The notes under the pieces were generated by a model. That model did not search any database and had not been told where the DNA came from. It saw nothing but the letters and a program-made list of their open reading frames with translations. A stretch of DNA of 64,000 nt from UBA5189 sp040389445 (GTDB taxonomy: Bacteria; Chloroflexota; Limnocylindria; Limnocylindrales; CSP1-4). Below, in pieces: positions 15,654 through 23,669 of the stretch. Made by a program: the position numbers and the translations under genes. The stretch is from contig JAZJZX010000007.1 in NCBI GenBank assembly GCA_040389445.1, positions 124,001 through 188,000 on the forward strand, given 5' to 3'. Positions within the stretch are counted from its first letter, which is position 1. Every line of letters starts with the position of its first letter.

Positions 15654-16550
15654 GATCTGCTCCACATCCCACCGGATCAACGCCTCGTACGAGGTCACCG
15701 GGTCGGCGCCCAGCGAGTCGTTGTACAGGTTGGCGACCACCGTCGTGCCCGTCTCGCGGGCGAGCTGATCCACGAGCGCGGTCGGAAACTGGTTCTCGCT
15801 GAAGAGCGCCTTCACGCCGCTCGCCCGGATGGATTCGACGAGCGCCGCGATCTCGCCCGCGCTCGGATCCTGGCCCGGTGCCTGGACGGCGACGCCGACG
15901 ATGGTGAGGCCGTAGGCCCGGGCAAAGTACGGAAACGCGGCGTGGAACATCACCATCTTCCGATCTGCCGCCGGGATCGTCCCGACCTGCGCCCGGACCC
16001 AGGCGTCGAGGTCCGCGAGGCGCCCATCGTAGGCGGCCGTCCCGGCAGCGTACACAGCGGCATTTCCTGGGTCGACAGCGGTCAGGGCCGCGCCGATCCG
16101 GGCGACGTATCCTCGCGCGTAGGCCACGTCCAGCCAGAGGTGGGGGTTCTGTGTCCCGGGCTCCTCTCCCGGCAGCAGTTCGACCCCCGGCAGGCCCTCC
16201 GCGAGCCGGACGATCGGCACGCCGGTGGATGCGGCCGCGATGGTCGACTGGAGCCAGTCGTCAAGGCCCAGCCCGTTCATCACGATGAGGTCCGCCGCCG
16301 CAAGCGCGCGGAGATCGTCCGGCTTCGCCTGGTAGGTCTCCACCACCGTCCCGGCCGGTACGAGGCTGGTCACCGTTACGCGCGAGCCGCCGACGTTCCG
16401 GACGAGGTCCGCAAAGACGGTCGAGGTCGTCACCACCGCGATGGTTCCGCCGTCCGCCGAGGTTGGCCCGGGCGCGCCCGCCGGCCGGCCGGCGCAGGCG
16501 GCTGCGACAACGAGGAGGACGGGCAGCAGGGACAGGAAGCGTGATCGCAT
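15636..16550 (-). CDS. metal ABC transporter substrate-binding lipoprotein (ZnuA/TroA family)
   Basis: A 304-residue cluster A-I/C9 binding protein. N-terminal lipoprotein signal: MRSRFLSLLPVLLVVAAACA, with the lipobox Cys at about residue 19. The fold is recognisable from IAVVTTSTVFADLVRNVGG, NPHLWLDVAYARGYV (second His ligand), MVMFHAAFPYFARAYGL (third His), KALFSENQFPTALVDQLA (Glu) and NLYNDSLG (Asp). The usual DPH motif of the first ligand is replaced: the sequence there reads PAGTVVETYQAKPDD. Metal specificity is therefore uncertain. It is the first gene of the importer operon and follows an operator-promoter. Confidence 0.92.
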   Translation of the reverse strand: MRSRFLSLLPVLLVVAAACAGRPAGAPGPTSADGGTIAVVTTSTVFADLVRNVGGSRVTVTSLVPAGTVVETYQAKPDDLRALAAADLIVMNGLGLDDWLQSTIAAASTGVPIVRLAEGLPGVELLPGEEPGTQNPHLWLDVAYARGYVARIGAALTAVDPGNAAVYAAGTAAYDGRLADLDAWVRAQVGTIPAADRKMVMFHAAFPYFARAYGLTIVGVAVQAPGQDPSAGEIAALVESIRASGVKALFSENQFPTALVDQLARETGTTVVANLYNDSLGADPVTSYEALIRWDVEQIVGALR

Positions 16551-16560
16551 TGCCCCGCCA

Positions 16561-16590
16561 ATACTGAGACTGAGTCGCAGTAGGTGTCAA
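16561..16590 (-). promoter_or_regulatory. promoter of metal importer operon
   Basis: Reverse strand: perfect TTGACA (16590-16585), 18-bp spacer, CAGTAT (16566-16561), then 10 nt to the ATG at 16550. This is the best -35 box seen in the window. Confidence 0.75.
16562..16582. promoter_or_regulatory. 21-bp palindromic operator (Fur/Zur/Mur-type candidate)
   Basis: Each half reads TACTGNGACT and the two halves are exact complements around one central base; only the N positions differ. The core TGNGACT-N-AGTCNCA has the 7-1-7 geometry of Fur-family boxes. It covers the spacer and -10 of the importer promoter, so a bound repressor would block polymerase. A metal-responsive Fur-family (Zur or Mur) regulator is the best guess; a DtxR/MntR-type protein is possible. 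Confidence 0.75.
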
Positions 16591-16622
16591 CCGATGGACA
16601 CCATCACATCGTCCGTTCTCCG

Positions 16623-17096
16623 CGCGGCCCTCGCCGAGACCCTCGCCCCGGGGAACGCGCAGCATGAGGGTCGGCGGGTTGCCGCGACCCCTACCATGGC
16701 CCCCATGAAGCGGCGTCCCACCCAGCCGAAGCAATCGGGCCTCGCCTCGCGACCCGGGGGGCCGGCCGAGATGGAGGTCGCCGCCCTCACGAGCGATCAA
16801 CTCCAGGCCATCAGCCGCTTTCCCGATGAGAACCCGAATCCGGTTCTTCGGATCGGGGTCGATGGGCGCGTCCTCTACGCGAATCCGGCTTCAGCCGGGA
16901 TCCTCACGGCACTGGGCGTGGAGGTCGGGGGCATGGTCGCCAGGGGCTGGCTGGCGGCCGCGCGGGCGGCAGCTGTCGAAGGAACGATTCTCGATATCTC
17001 GGCCGGCCACCGTACTTTTGCCGTCCGGCCGGTGGAGATCGCCGACCTCGGGTTCCTGAACGTCTACAGGACCGATATCACGGCGCAGCGAGCGAT
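16623..17096 (+). repeat. 474-bp direct repeat, left copy
   Basis: Identical to 19339-19812 apart from one difference seen by eye (A at 17068, G at 19784); offset 2716 bp. It contains the start and first PAS-like domain of the adenylate cyclase gene. The near identity means the duplication is recent or kept similar by gene conversion. Confidence 0.95.
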
Positions 17097-17133
17097 TATA
17101 AGGGTCAGATACTTGGCCTCAGCCGCCACCTAG
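16696..17133 (+). pseudogene. truncated 5' copy of the adenylate cyclase gene (PAS domain only)
   Basis: The reading frame starts at the same MAPMKRRPTQPKQ as the intact cyclase at 19412 and is identical through FLNVYRTDITAQRAI apart from Gly to Arg. It then runs out of homology at 17096 and stops at 17133 after IRVRYLASAAT. It carries one PAS-like sensor domain and no cyclase domain. It could still give a 145-residue stand-alone PAS protein, but is most simply a remnant of the duplication. Confidence 0.88.
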
Positions 17134-17445
17134 GCTAAGAGTCGAATCATCACAGGCAACACGAACGCGGTCCAAAAGCCATCCGAACAATGACACAGCC
17201 GCGACATCGACAGTGCTGCAGCCACCTACCGTAGGCGAGCTGTGTCCGACGACGACGCGGTCGAGAGTTGCAAGCCGAAAGAGGGGGTTGTCCCAGAATT
17301 CCCTCGCGAGTCGGAGCGCCTGCTGATCCCGGTCGCTCCCGTTTCCTACATCCAACCGCGCGGCCTCGGCCCTCCCCCACCATAGCCCAGCAAGGACGAT
17401 CAATAGCACCACTGTTGCTAGAAGGGTAGCGACGGACTTTGTCAC
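17119..17445 (-). CDS. small membrane-anchored protein of unknown function
   Basis: A 108-residue protein. The N-terminal segment MTKSVATLLATVVLLIVLAG is a single hydrophobic helix (signal anchor or signal peptide), followed by about 80 residues outside the membrane including RLAREFWDNPLFRLATLDRV. No family is recognised. It is third in a tight reverse-strand cluster after 18701-18087 and 18082-17480 and is the anchored member. Base composition is lower in G+C than the importer genes next door. The 3' end overlaps the truncated cyclase copy by 15 bp. Confidence 0.6.
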   Translation of the reverse strand: MTKSVATLLATVVLLIVLAGLWWGRAEAARLDVGNGSDRDQQALRLAREFWDNPLFRLATLDRVVVGHSSPTVGGCSTVDVAAVSLFGWLLDRVRVACDDSTLSLGGG

Positions 17446-17479
17446 TCTGCGCTGTCCTTCTTCTTCCGGAGCGCCCCGT

Positions 17480-18082
17480 CTACGGCCAATTCCAACTCTT
17501 CCCGCTGGGGACCACCTGCTGCCATTGCGGGATCACGTAGACCGTGTCGTCAGCAAAAATGCAGAACGTGTCGCCGCACCACGATGGGTTGCGATGACCG
17601 ATCTGGTAGGAGACGGCTCCGGTGTCGGTCGCAGTGATACCGGACGTCGGCTCGAACCGTATCCATGTCTGGTACCAGGCGCCGTACGTGACCCCTCGCG
17701 TGTCGCTCGACCCGACGGTCCAGATAGGTGGGTCGTCCGATAGGATCGTATCGAGATATCCGTGGGGGAGGTTCGTATCCCAAGTGGTGCCTCGCAAGGG
17801 GCGAGGAGCGTTCTTGACAACTTTTGCGTAGCACGTGCTGTCGTTGCAGCTGAGGTGGGTCTCGACTTCTAGAGTCACGTTTGACCCCTGGAGATCGGAG
17901 ACCTGGAGAGCGAAGTCCCACTTGAACCATTGTTGGGCATATCGCCCGATACTGTCTGCCGTCACCCAACTCGTCCCATGGCGGGGGACCCAGTAGCCCC
18001 GAGTCAGCGCGAGCGCAGGTCCGGCGAATACAAGGAGACCAACCATTCCTAAAGCGGCAGCGGCAACTGCAGATCGATGCAT
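17480..18082 (-). CDS. secreted protein of unknown function
   Basis: A 200-residue exported protein with a Sec signal peptide (MHRSAVAAAALGMVGLLVFA, cleavage after GPALA). The mature part is rich in aromatic residues and has paired cysteines (HLSCNDSTCYAKV; SWCGDTFCIFADDTVYV), suggesting disulfides and a beta-rich extracellular fold. It begins 4 bp after the stop of the gene upstream, so they form an operon. No known domain was recognised. Confidence 0.72.
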   Translation of the reverse strand: MHRSAVAAAALGMVGLLVFAGPALALTRGYWVPRHGTSWVTADSIGRYAQQWFKWDFALQVSDLQGSNVTLEVETHLSCNDSTCYAKVVKNAPRPLRGTTWDTNLPHGYLDTILSDDPPIWTVGSSDTRGVTYGAWYQTWIRFEPTSGITATDTGAVSYQIGHRNPSWCGDTFCIFADDTVYVIPQWQQVVPSGKSWNWP

Positions 18083-18086
18083 CGCC

Positions 18087-18701
18087 CTACCTCCACGGAA
18101 GAGTAATCGCGCGTCCGCCCTGGGCAGACTCGATCAGTCGCATCTCTGATGGTCGCCCAACGCCCCAAGCATCGAGCACGCTGACCCGCGCTGCTACGCG
18201 CGCCCCAACGATGGGAACGTCCCCAGCCAGGAAGGCAGCGAGCCTATCCTTGGCATCATGGCGGGCGCCGGCCCAAGCCGCCGCGTCGGCGCCCACGGCT
18301 CCGGCAGCGCTTGTCTCGATGTTCGCGAGCGTCTCACGGAGCATCGCCTCATACGAGGCGCGATAGAGGGCCAGCTCCGTGTCCGCATCCGCGCCGCCCG
18401 AGAACTCATATCCGCCCACGAAATCTGTGCTGGCGCCCTTCCAGCCGTGATAAAGCGCTAGGACTTCATCAGCTTCGGCTAGGAGATCGATCGCCTCGCG
18501 TGGACGCATTGTTGAACGGAGGCTGATGACCGCTTCAACCTGAGTCTGGGGAGCCAAGCTCAATGCGTCTTGCATCGCCGGATCGAGTGTTGGCGATGTG
18601 TTCCCGAGGGCGAGACTTGGCAGGAGGACTGTCGCCAACAGTCCTGCTGGGACAAGCAGCCATCTTTCTCGCGCGCGATGGGATCTTCGATTTGAGTCCA
18701 C
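18087..18701 (-). CDS. secreted helical protein of unknown function
   Basis: About 204 residues from GTG 18701 (a TTG at 18761 would add an unlikely Arg/Cys-rich extension). The N-terminus has a basic stretch, then LLVPAGLLATVLLPSLALG, a signal peptide. The mature protein is mainly helical and Ala-rich (IDLLAEADEVLALYHGWKGA, LALYRASYEAMLRETLANIE, AGARHDAKDRLAAFLAGDVP). It is the first gene of the three-gene secreted cluster at 17.1-18.7 kb. No family match is recognised. Confidence 0.65.
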   Translation of the reverse strand: MDSNRRSHRARERWLLVPAGLLATVLLPSLALGNTSPTLDPAMQDALSLAPQTQVEAVISLRSTMRPREAIDLLAEADEVLALYHGWKGASTDFVGGYEFSGGADADTELALYRASYEAMLRETLANIETSAAGAVGADAAAWAGARHDAKDRLAAFLAGDVPIVGARVAARVSVLDAWGVGRPSEMRLIESAQGGRAITLPWR

Positions 18702-18955
18702 GGCATCTCCGCACCTGGGGGAGGCGAGGCACGAGTTCCTCGCCTGCGTCGAACCGAACAATTCAGTGGGATTAGGTCTAGATGGTCACAAGATACTGCC
18801 TCCACCATAGGACATTGGTTGGCAACGATGTTTAGACTAATGACCCTGGGTTGTCAACGACTTAGCGACTATGAGTGACGTAGTGTGTCTTGTGGGCTTT
18901 CGAATCGAGGGGGCGTACAACTTCAGGTGGTCCAACACCCCAAGGAGTACGCCCG

Positions 18956-19338
18956 ATGCGAACTGTACCGGCCCTGACCGAGCGGACCGAGCGCGAACGG
19001 TGGCGCGAGGTCCGCGACGAGGACGACGTGTGGGGCGACCTGCGTCCCGAGCTGCTTGAGGCCGTCCGCTCGATCCTCACCACGACGATGGAGGACGAGC
19101 TGGCAGCCGAATTGGTCGCCAGCCGCTACGAGCGGACGCCGTGGCGCCGTGACACCCGCAATGGCGCCTATCACCGGACCCTCGTGACCGAGCTCGGGGC
19201 GATCATCGACCTGCGCGTGCCCCGCCGGCGGCTCGTGCCATACCGGCCCTCGTTCCTGGTCCGGGCGGCCCGCCGGACGCGCTGCGTCGATCGGGTCCTG
19301 CGCCAGGCCTTCCTGCGCGGCCTTTCGACCCGCGAGAC
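18956..19338 (+). mobile_element. IS256-family (mutator-type) transposase, 5' fragment
   Basis: The first 127 or so residues of a mutator-type transposase: LRPELLEAVRSILTTTMEDE, LAAELVASRYERTPWRRDTR, NGAYHRTLVTELGAIIDLRV PRRR, then VLRQAFLRGLSTRET. Members are usually about 400 residues; the DDE catalytic domain is missing because homology stops where the 474-bp repeat begins at 19339. AAGGAG lies before ATG 18956. The reading frame continues without a stop into the cyclase gene, giving a 651-codon chimera, but this is probably accidental. The left end of the element should lie in about 18880-18955; no right end is present. Confidence 0.85.
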
Positions 19339-19812
19339 CGCGGCCCTCGCCGAGACCCTCGCCCCGGGGAACGCGCAGCATGAGGGTCGGCGGGTTGCCG
19401 CGACCCCTACCATGGCCCCCATGAAGCGGCGTCCCACCCAGCCGAAGCAATCGGGCCTCGCCTCGCGACCCGGGGGGCCGGCCGAGATGGAGGTCGCCGC
19501 CCTCACGAGCGATCAACTCCAGGCCATCAGCCGCTTTCCCGATGAGAACCCGAATCCGGTTCTTCGGATCGGGGTCGATGGGCGCGTCCTCTACGCGAAT
19601 CCGGCTTCAGCCGGGATCCTCACGGCACTGGGCGTGGAGGTCGGGGGCATGGTCGCCAGGGGCTGGCTGGCGGCCGCGCGGGCGGCAGCTGTCGAAGGAA
19701 CGATTCTCGATATCTCGGCCGGCCACCGTACTTTTGCCGTCCGGCCGGTGGAGATCGCCGACCTCGGGTTCCTGAACGTCTACGGGACCGATATCACGGC
19801 GCAGCGAGCGAT
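19339..19812 (+). repeat. 474-bp direct repeat, right copy (within intact cyclase gene)
   Basis: Second copy of 16623-17096; it starts exactly where the transposase fragment ends and includes the cyclase start and first PAS-like domain. Confidence 0.95.
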
Positions 19813-20845
19813 CGTCAAGTTTCCCGACCAGAACCCCAACCCGGTATTCCGCATGGATTGGGATGGTCGCCTGGTCTATGCGAATCCGGCGAGTACGGAG
19901 CTGATCGAGGGACTCGGCTGCCGGATCGGCGGCACGCTGAGCACCGAACTGTTCGAGCGCCTGATCGCGGCCGTTCGGGGCGGGACGCGTGAGTCCGTCG
20001 AGATCGCCAGCCGCGGCCGTGATTACGCCCTGCTCCCGGTTGACGTTCCCGAATTCGGATTCATCAACGTCTACGGGACCGATGTGACGGCCCAGAACCA
20101 GATCCGACGCCTGCATTTCGAGAACCAGCGCCTGCTGTTGAACATCCTGCCCGAGGCGATCGCGGATCGACTGCGCGGTGGCGAGACGCTCATCGCCGAC
20201 CGGTTCGACGACGTGACCCTGCTCTTCGCCGACATCGTCGGGTTCACGGCGATGTCCAGCGCGATGTCACCGCACGAGCTGGTGGGAATCCTCAACGAGG
20301 TCTTCACGGTCTTCGACGATCTCGTCGAGCACCACGACCTCGAGAAGGTCAAGACCATCGGCGATGCCTACATGGTCATCGGCGGCCTGCTGGATCAATC
20401 GAAGAACCACACGGAGCGCGTCGCCGACCTGGCCCTCGACCTGTCGGCTCGACTGGACGCGATCGAGGCGGCGGCGCGGCTCGGCGTCCAGTTCCGGATC
20501 GGGATCAACTGCGGACCAGTGGTCGCCGGCGTCATCGGGACCAGGAAGTTCATCTACGACGTCTGGGGCGACACGGTCAATCTCGCCGCACGGATGGAAT
20601 CGCTCGGGGTTCCAGGTCGGATCCAGGTGTCGGGTGCCGTCGAGGAACGGCTCCGCGGCCGGTACCAGCTCGAGGCGCGCGGGTTGATCGACGTCAAGGG
20701 CAAGGGCAGCCTCCCGACGTGGTTCCTCACGGGTGGGCCGAACAGCGCCCGCGCGACATCAGCGACGGCCCGACGAGGGGCGGGCGGCCGGCGTCGTGGC
20801 GCCGATGCGGGCCCGGCCATCGGAGCCGATGACGCTCGCCGGTAA
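19412..20845 (+). CDS. class III adenylate cyclase with two PAS-like domains
   Basis: A 477-residue soluble cyclase making cAMP. Domain order: PAS-like 1 (about 35-130, ending LGFLNVYGTDITAQ), PAS-like 2 (about 135-225, ending FGFINVYGTDVTAQ), a short coiled linker (LHFENQRLLLNILPEAIADR), then the catalytic domain. Catalytic features: metal-binding Asp in LLFADIVGFTAMSS, adenine-specifying Lys in KVKTIGDAYMVIGG, and Asp, Asn and Arg in YDVWGDTVNLAARM. Lys and Asp at the two base-recognition sites indicate ATP rather than GTP. ATG 19412 or 19421 is the likely start. The 5' end is duplicated at 16.6 kb and its native promoter may now be separated from it. Confidence 0.92.
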   Translation: MAPMKRRPTQPKQSGLASRPGGPAEMEVAALTSDQLQAISRFPDENPNPVLRIGVDGRVLYANPASAGILTALGVEVGGMVARGWLAAARAAAVEGTILDISAGHRTFAVRPVEIADLGFLNVYGTDITAQRAIVKFPDQNPNPVFRMDWDGRLVYANPASTELIEGLGCRIGGTLSTELFERLIAAVRGGTRESVEIASRGRDYALLPVDVPEFGFINVYGTDVTAQNQIRRLHFENQRLLLNILPEAIADRLRGGETLIADRFDDVTLLFADIVGFTAMSSAMSPHELVGILNEVFTVFDDLVEHHDLEKVKTIGDAYMVIGGLLDQSKNHTERVADLALDLSARLDAIEAAARLGVQFRIGINCGPVVAGVIGTRKFIYDVWGDTVNLAARMESLGVPGRIQVSGAVEERLRGRYQLEARGLIDVKGKGSLPTWFLTGGPNSARATSATARRGAGGRRRGADAGPAIGADDARR

Positions 20846-21575
20846 TGCCGGGGGATCGCCCGCCGGGAACGGTACGGACTCGCCCGCCCCGGCCGGCCCT
20901 CGGCTCGTCGCCCTCGTCCCCGCCCACGACGAGGGACCCCGGATCGAGCCCGTGGTCCGCGGCGCGCTGGGGCATCTCCCGGTCCTCGTCGTCGACGACG
21001 GTTCGACGGACGCAACCGTGGCCGAGGCGACGGCCGCCGGAGCGGTGGTGCTGTCGCAGCATCCGAACCAGGGCAAGGGCGCGGCGCTCCGGGCCGGTTT
21101 CGCACGGGCGATCGCCGACGGCGCGCTCGCGGTCGTGACCCTCGATGCCGACGGCCAGCATGATCCTGCGGAGTTGCCACGGTTCATCGAGGCGGAGTCG
21201 GCGCAGCCGGCCGAACTGATCATCGGGCGGCGCGACTTCTCGAAGATGCCCCTGGTGCGGCGAGCGTCCAACTGGGCCGGCACCGTGCTCCTGTCGGCGG
21301 CCGTCGGTCGCTGGATCCCGGACAACCAGTCCGGCTATCGGCTCGTCGGGCGACGGCTCATGGCCGCGATGCTGGACAGTCGCGAGGACGGCTTCGCGTT
21401 CGAGGTCGAGATGATCGCCGTCTGCCTGCGCGAGGGCTGGCCCATCCGCTGGGTCCCGATCTCAACGATCTACGGCGACGAGCGCAGCCACATCCGCCCG
21501 CTCCACCACCTCCGCGAGTTCATCGGGGTGGCACTGCGAGCACGCCGGATCGTCCGAAGGGGATCCCGTACGTGA
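20829..21575 (+). CDS. family 2 glycosyltransferase
   Basis: A 248-residue GT-A fold enzyme resembling polyprenyl-phosphate mannosyl/glucosyltransferases but without membrane helices. LVALVPAHDEGPRIEPVV and VLVVDDGSTDATVAEA bind the nucleotide, LDADGQHDPAELPRFIEA carries the metal-binding DXD-like motif, and IPDNQSGYRLVGRRLMAA follows. The gene overlaps the 3' end of the cyclase gene by 17 bp if ATG 20829 is used (CGGAG upstream). Donor and acceptor are unknown. Confidence 0.88.
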   Translation: MTLAGNAGGSPAGNGTDSPAPAGPRLVALVPAHDEGPRIEPVVRGALGHLPVLVVDDGSTDATVAEATAAGAVVLSQHPNQGKGAALRAGFARAIADGALAVVTLDADGQHDPAELPRFIEAESAQPAELIIGRRDFSKMPLVRRASNWAGTVLLSAAVGRWIPDNQSGYRLVGRRLMAAMLDSREDGFAFEVEMIAVCLREGWPIRWVPISTIYGDERSHIRPLHHLREFIGVALRARRIVRRGSRT

Positions 21576-21735
21576 GGGACCCGGCGATGCGGGGCGGCTG
21601 TGGAGGCAATATCGAGACCGCGATAGGGCGACCTGAAGTTGCCGGGTGCCCATCCATGAAGGAAGCTCGAACCGGTCCGTCTCGTCCCTCCACCGAGTCA
21701 ATCGACTGTTGACTTCCCTCACATTACACAGTAAC

Positions 21736-22834
21736 ATGGCGGCACAGATCGGCACTCGGGCAAGGCGGGGGGGCGATGGAAATTCCGTTCGGTCACCGTA
21801 CTGCTGCTTGGAATTCTCTTGGGGCTCGGTGGGGGGCCTCCTCCGGCCCGGGCGGGCTCTCCGTCGGGCGGGCCCCAGCCTACCCAGATAGCCTTTCCGC
21901 CAGAAACGATCAGCGAGCGAGCGACGTTCGGCCTCCCGGTGGACAACGCCACCCTCCAGAAGCTTTCGCTACCCGGCGTGGATGTCGGCAGCGCGACTTG
22001 GGGAATCCCACTGACGGCAATCGAAGAGAAGGCGTTGGACCTCGGAGGTCGAGCGCGGTTCGTCCACGACGCGTCGCTCGACATCCTTCCGTTCGTTCGA
22101 ACTCCTCCCGACCTTCGCCGGCGTCTACGTAGATCCCCTCGACCAACGGGGGCATCGTGGTGATGCTGACCGCTCACGACGAAGCCCTTGAGCGTGACAT
22201 CCGAGGCCGTCTGCCGGCAGACAACCGTGGACTTCGCTTCGTCGAGGCTCAGTACACAGAAGATACACTCAAGGCCGCACTCGAGGCCCTGGATACAGTC
22301 TGGCCCGAAGTCCAGCCAGGTATTCCCAAGCTCAAGGCAGCAGTCGATTCGGCCGGCAATCGTCTCGTCGTTACCGTTTCTGGATCCGACGCCGGCCGGG
22401 CTGCCGGGAGGGCTCGCGATCTGTCAGATCGTCTTGGCGTTCCGGTGGGCGTGGCGGAAGGACCACCGGACCGGGATGTCGTCTGTACCGACCGTGATCA
22501 TTGCTATAGTCCGTACAAGGCCGGAGACATTATCCGGGCGGGATCCGCAACCTCAGGCAACACATGCACGATGGGATTTCACATCGTGATCGGCGGCGAC
22601 AAGCAATGCCTTACGGCCGGTCACTGCGGCTGTATCTACACGTCGACGAACTGGTACCACACCGGGAATGGTTTGGTTGGAGGCGAGAACGGGACTCTCG
22701 TGGGCGCTGCGACTCCCGTCGACATCATGAAGATTCAGATGCCTGATACTCAGGCTTCGGCCTTGGTGTTCGGGACGACGGGCGACATGGACGCACCACG
22801 GATCCCAGTCTCCGCAACCATGGTCACTCCGTAG
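21736..22834 (+). pseudogene. trypsin-like (S1E-type) secreted protease, frameshifted and truncated
   Basis: Three frames join into one exported protease. (1) From ATG 21736 to a G7 tract at 21767-21773; one extra G would lead into the signal peptide SVTVLLLGILLGLGGG. (2) PQPTQIAFPPETISERATFG to about 22096. (3) ELLPTFAGVYVDPLDQ in a second frame to about 22145, then IVVMLTAHDEALERDIRGRL in a third. The catalytic His (CLTAGHCGC) and Asp (PVDIMKIQMP) are present, but the frame stops at 22834 before any GDSGGP serine. It resembles alpha-lytic/streptogrisin-like enzymes with a propeptide. It is either decayed or affected by several sequencing errors; the missing serine favours decay. Confidence 0.8.
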
Positions 22835-22857
22835 CGTGAGGGGAGTCCGTAGCAAAT

Positions 22858-23364
22858 ATGCGAAAGCCAGAACAAGCCTGGAGCGCTCTGGCATTTACCG
22901 TCATCACAATGATCGGGCTCTCGGCGTGCAACGCTGCTGGACCGCCCAGCGAGGCCCCGAGGCTCTTCGTTGTCGAGGCGTCCCAAATAGCTCCTGGTGT
23001 TGTCGGTGACTGGCCGATGATGCTCAACGTGACCGACGAAAGCGGACGGGTCGAGGCCGTGCGCGCAGCGATGGCGGCGGACTGGCCAGTGCTCCCAGAC
23101 TGGCCGACCGGCATCGACATTCAGGCGGCGGTAATGCCCCAGTCTGATCGAAGCATCCTCGTCGCATGGATCGGCAGTTCGTGCAATCAATCCGGATTGG
23201 TCACGGTGTCGGCCGCGGCCACGAGCCTCGACGTCGCTCCGAGCCCGACGACGGATTGCGAGGCCGTCGGGATATATCGGGGCCTGGTGCTTACCTTCAC
23301 GCAGGCGATTCCTGTCGGGCAGATCGAACTCCAGTTGGACCCGACAGAGCTCAAAGGGGGCTAG
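22858..23364 (+). CDS. lipoprotein of unknown function
   Basis: A 168-residue exported lipoprotein: MRKPEQAWSALAFTVITMIG followed by lipobox LSAC. The mature domain has a cysteine pair region (GSSCNQSGLVTVSAAA, PTTDCEAVGIYRGLVLTFTQ) and looks beta-rich. It begins 23 bp after the protease remnant and in the same direction, matching the secreted/anchored pairing seen elsewhere in the window. No known family recognised. Confidence 0.7.
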   Translation: MRKPEQAWSALAFTVITMIGLSACNAAGPPSEAPRLFVVEASQIAPGVVGDWPMMLNVTDESGRVEAVRAAMAADWPVLPDWPTGIDIQAAVMPQSDRSILVAWIGSSCNQSGLVTVSAAATSLDVAPSPTTDCEAVGIYRGLVLTFTQAIPVGQIELQLDPTELKGG

Positions 23365-23669
23365 AACGACCAGAGGGTGTGTGCGTGCACGGCGGAACGG
23401 CTCGTCGAGACGCAGGACGAGTCGATCACCCTACCCGTCGGCTGGTTCATCACCAACCGCCGGGAACACCTTGGGATGCGGGTTTGATGGCCACGATATT
23501 GTGGCGATAGGCAGACATCGATGGTCCTCCGACTGATCGAATCGGTGATGCGTGGATCCGCGGCGAGAATGACCGGCCAGACTGTGCGCATCCAGGCGCG
23601 CTGGGGTACGCTCGCCCGAACGAGGCATCGATGTCGATCCGCGCCCTCGCCTCACCCTGAGGCCCGCGC
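23365..23669. other. intergenic region with possible gene remnant
   Basis: No complete gene. A short forward stretch (about 23380-23488) reads like coding sequence (RLVETQDESITLPVGWFITN then a stop) and may be the 3' end of a lost gene. This is a convergent junction. Confidence 0.35.

Noticed and set aside
18880..18955. Left terminal inverted repeat of the IS256-type element
   Set aside because: The right end is missing, so no inverted repeat pair or target duplication can be confirmed.
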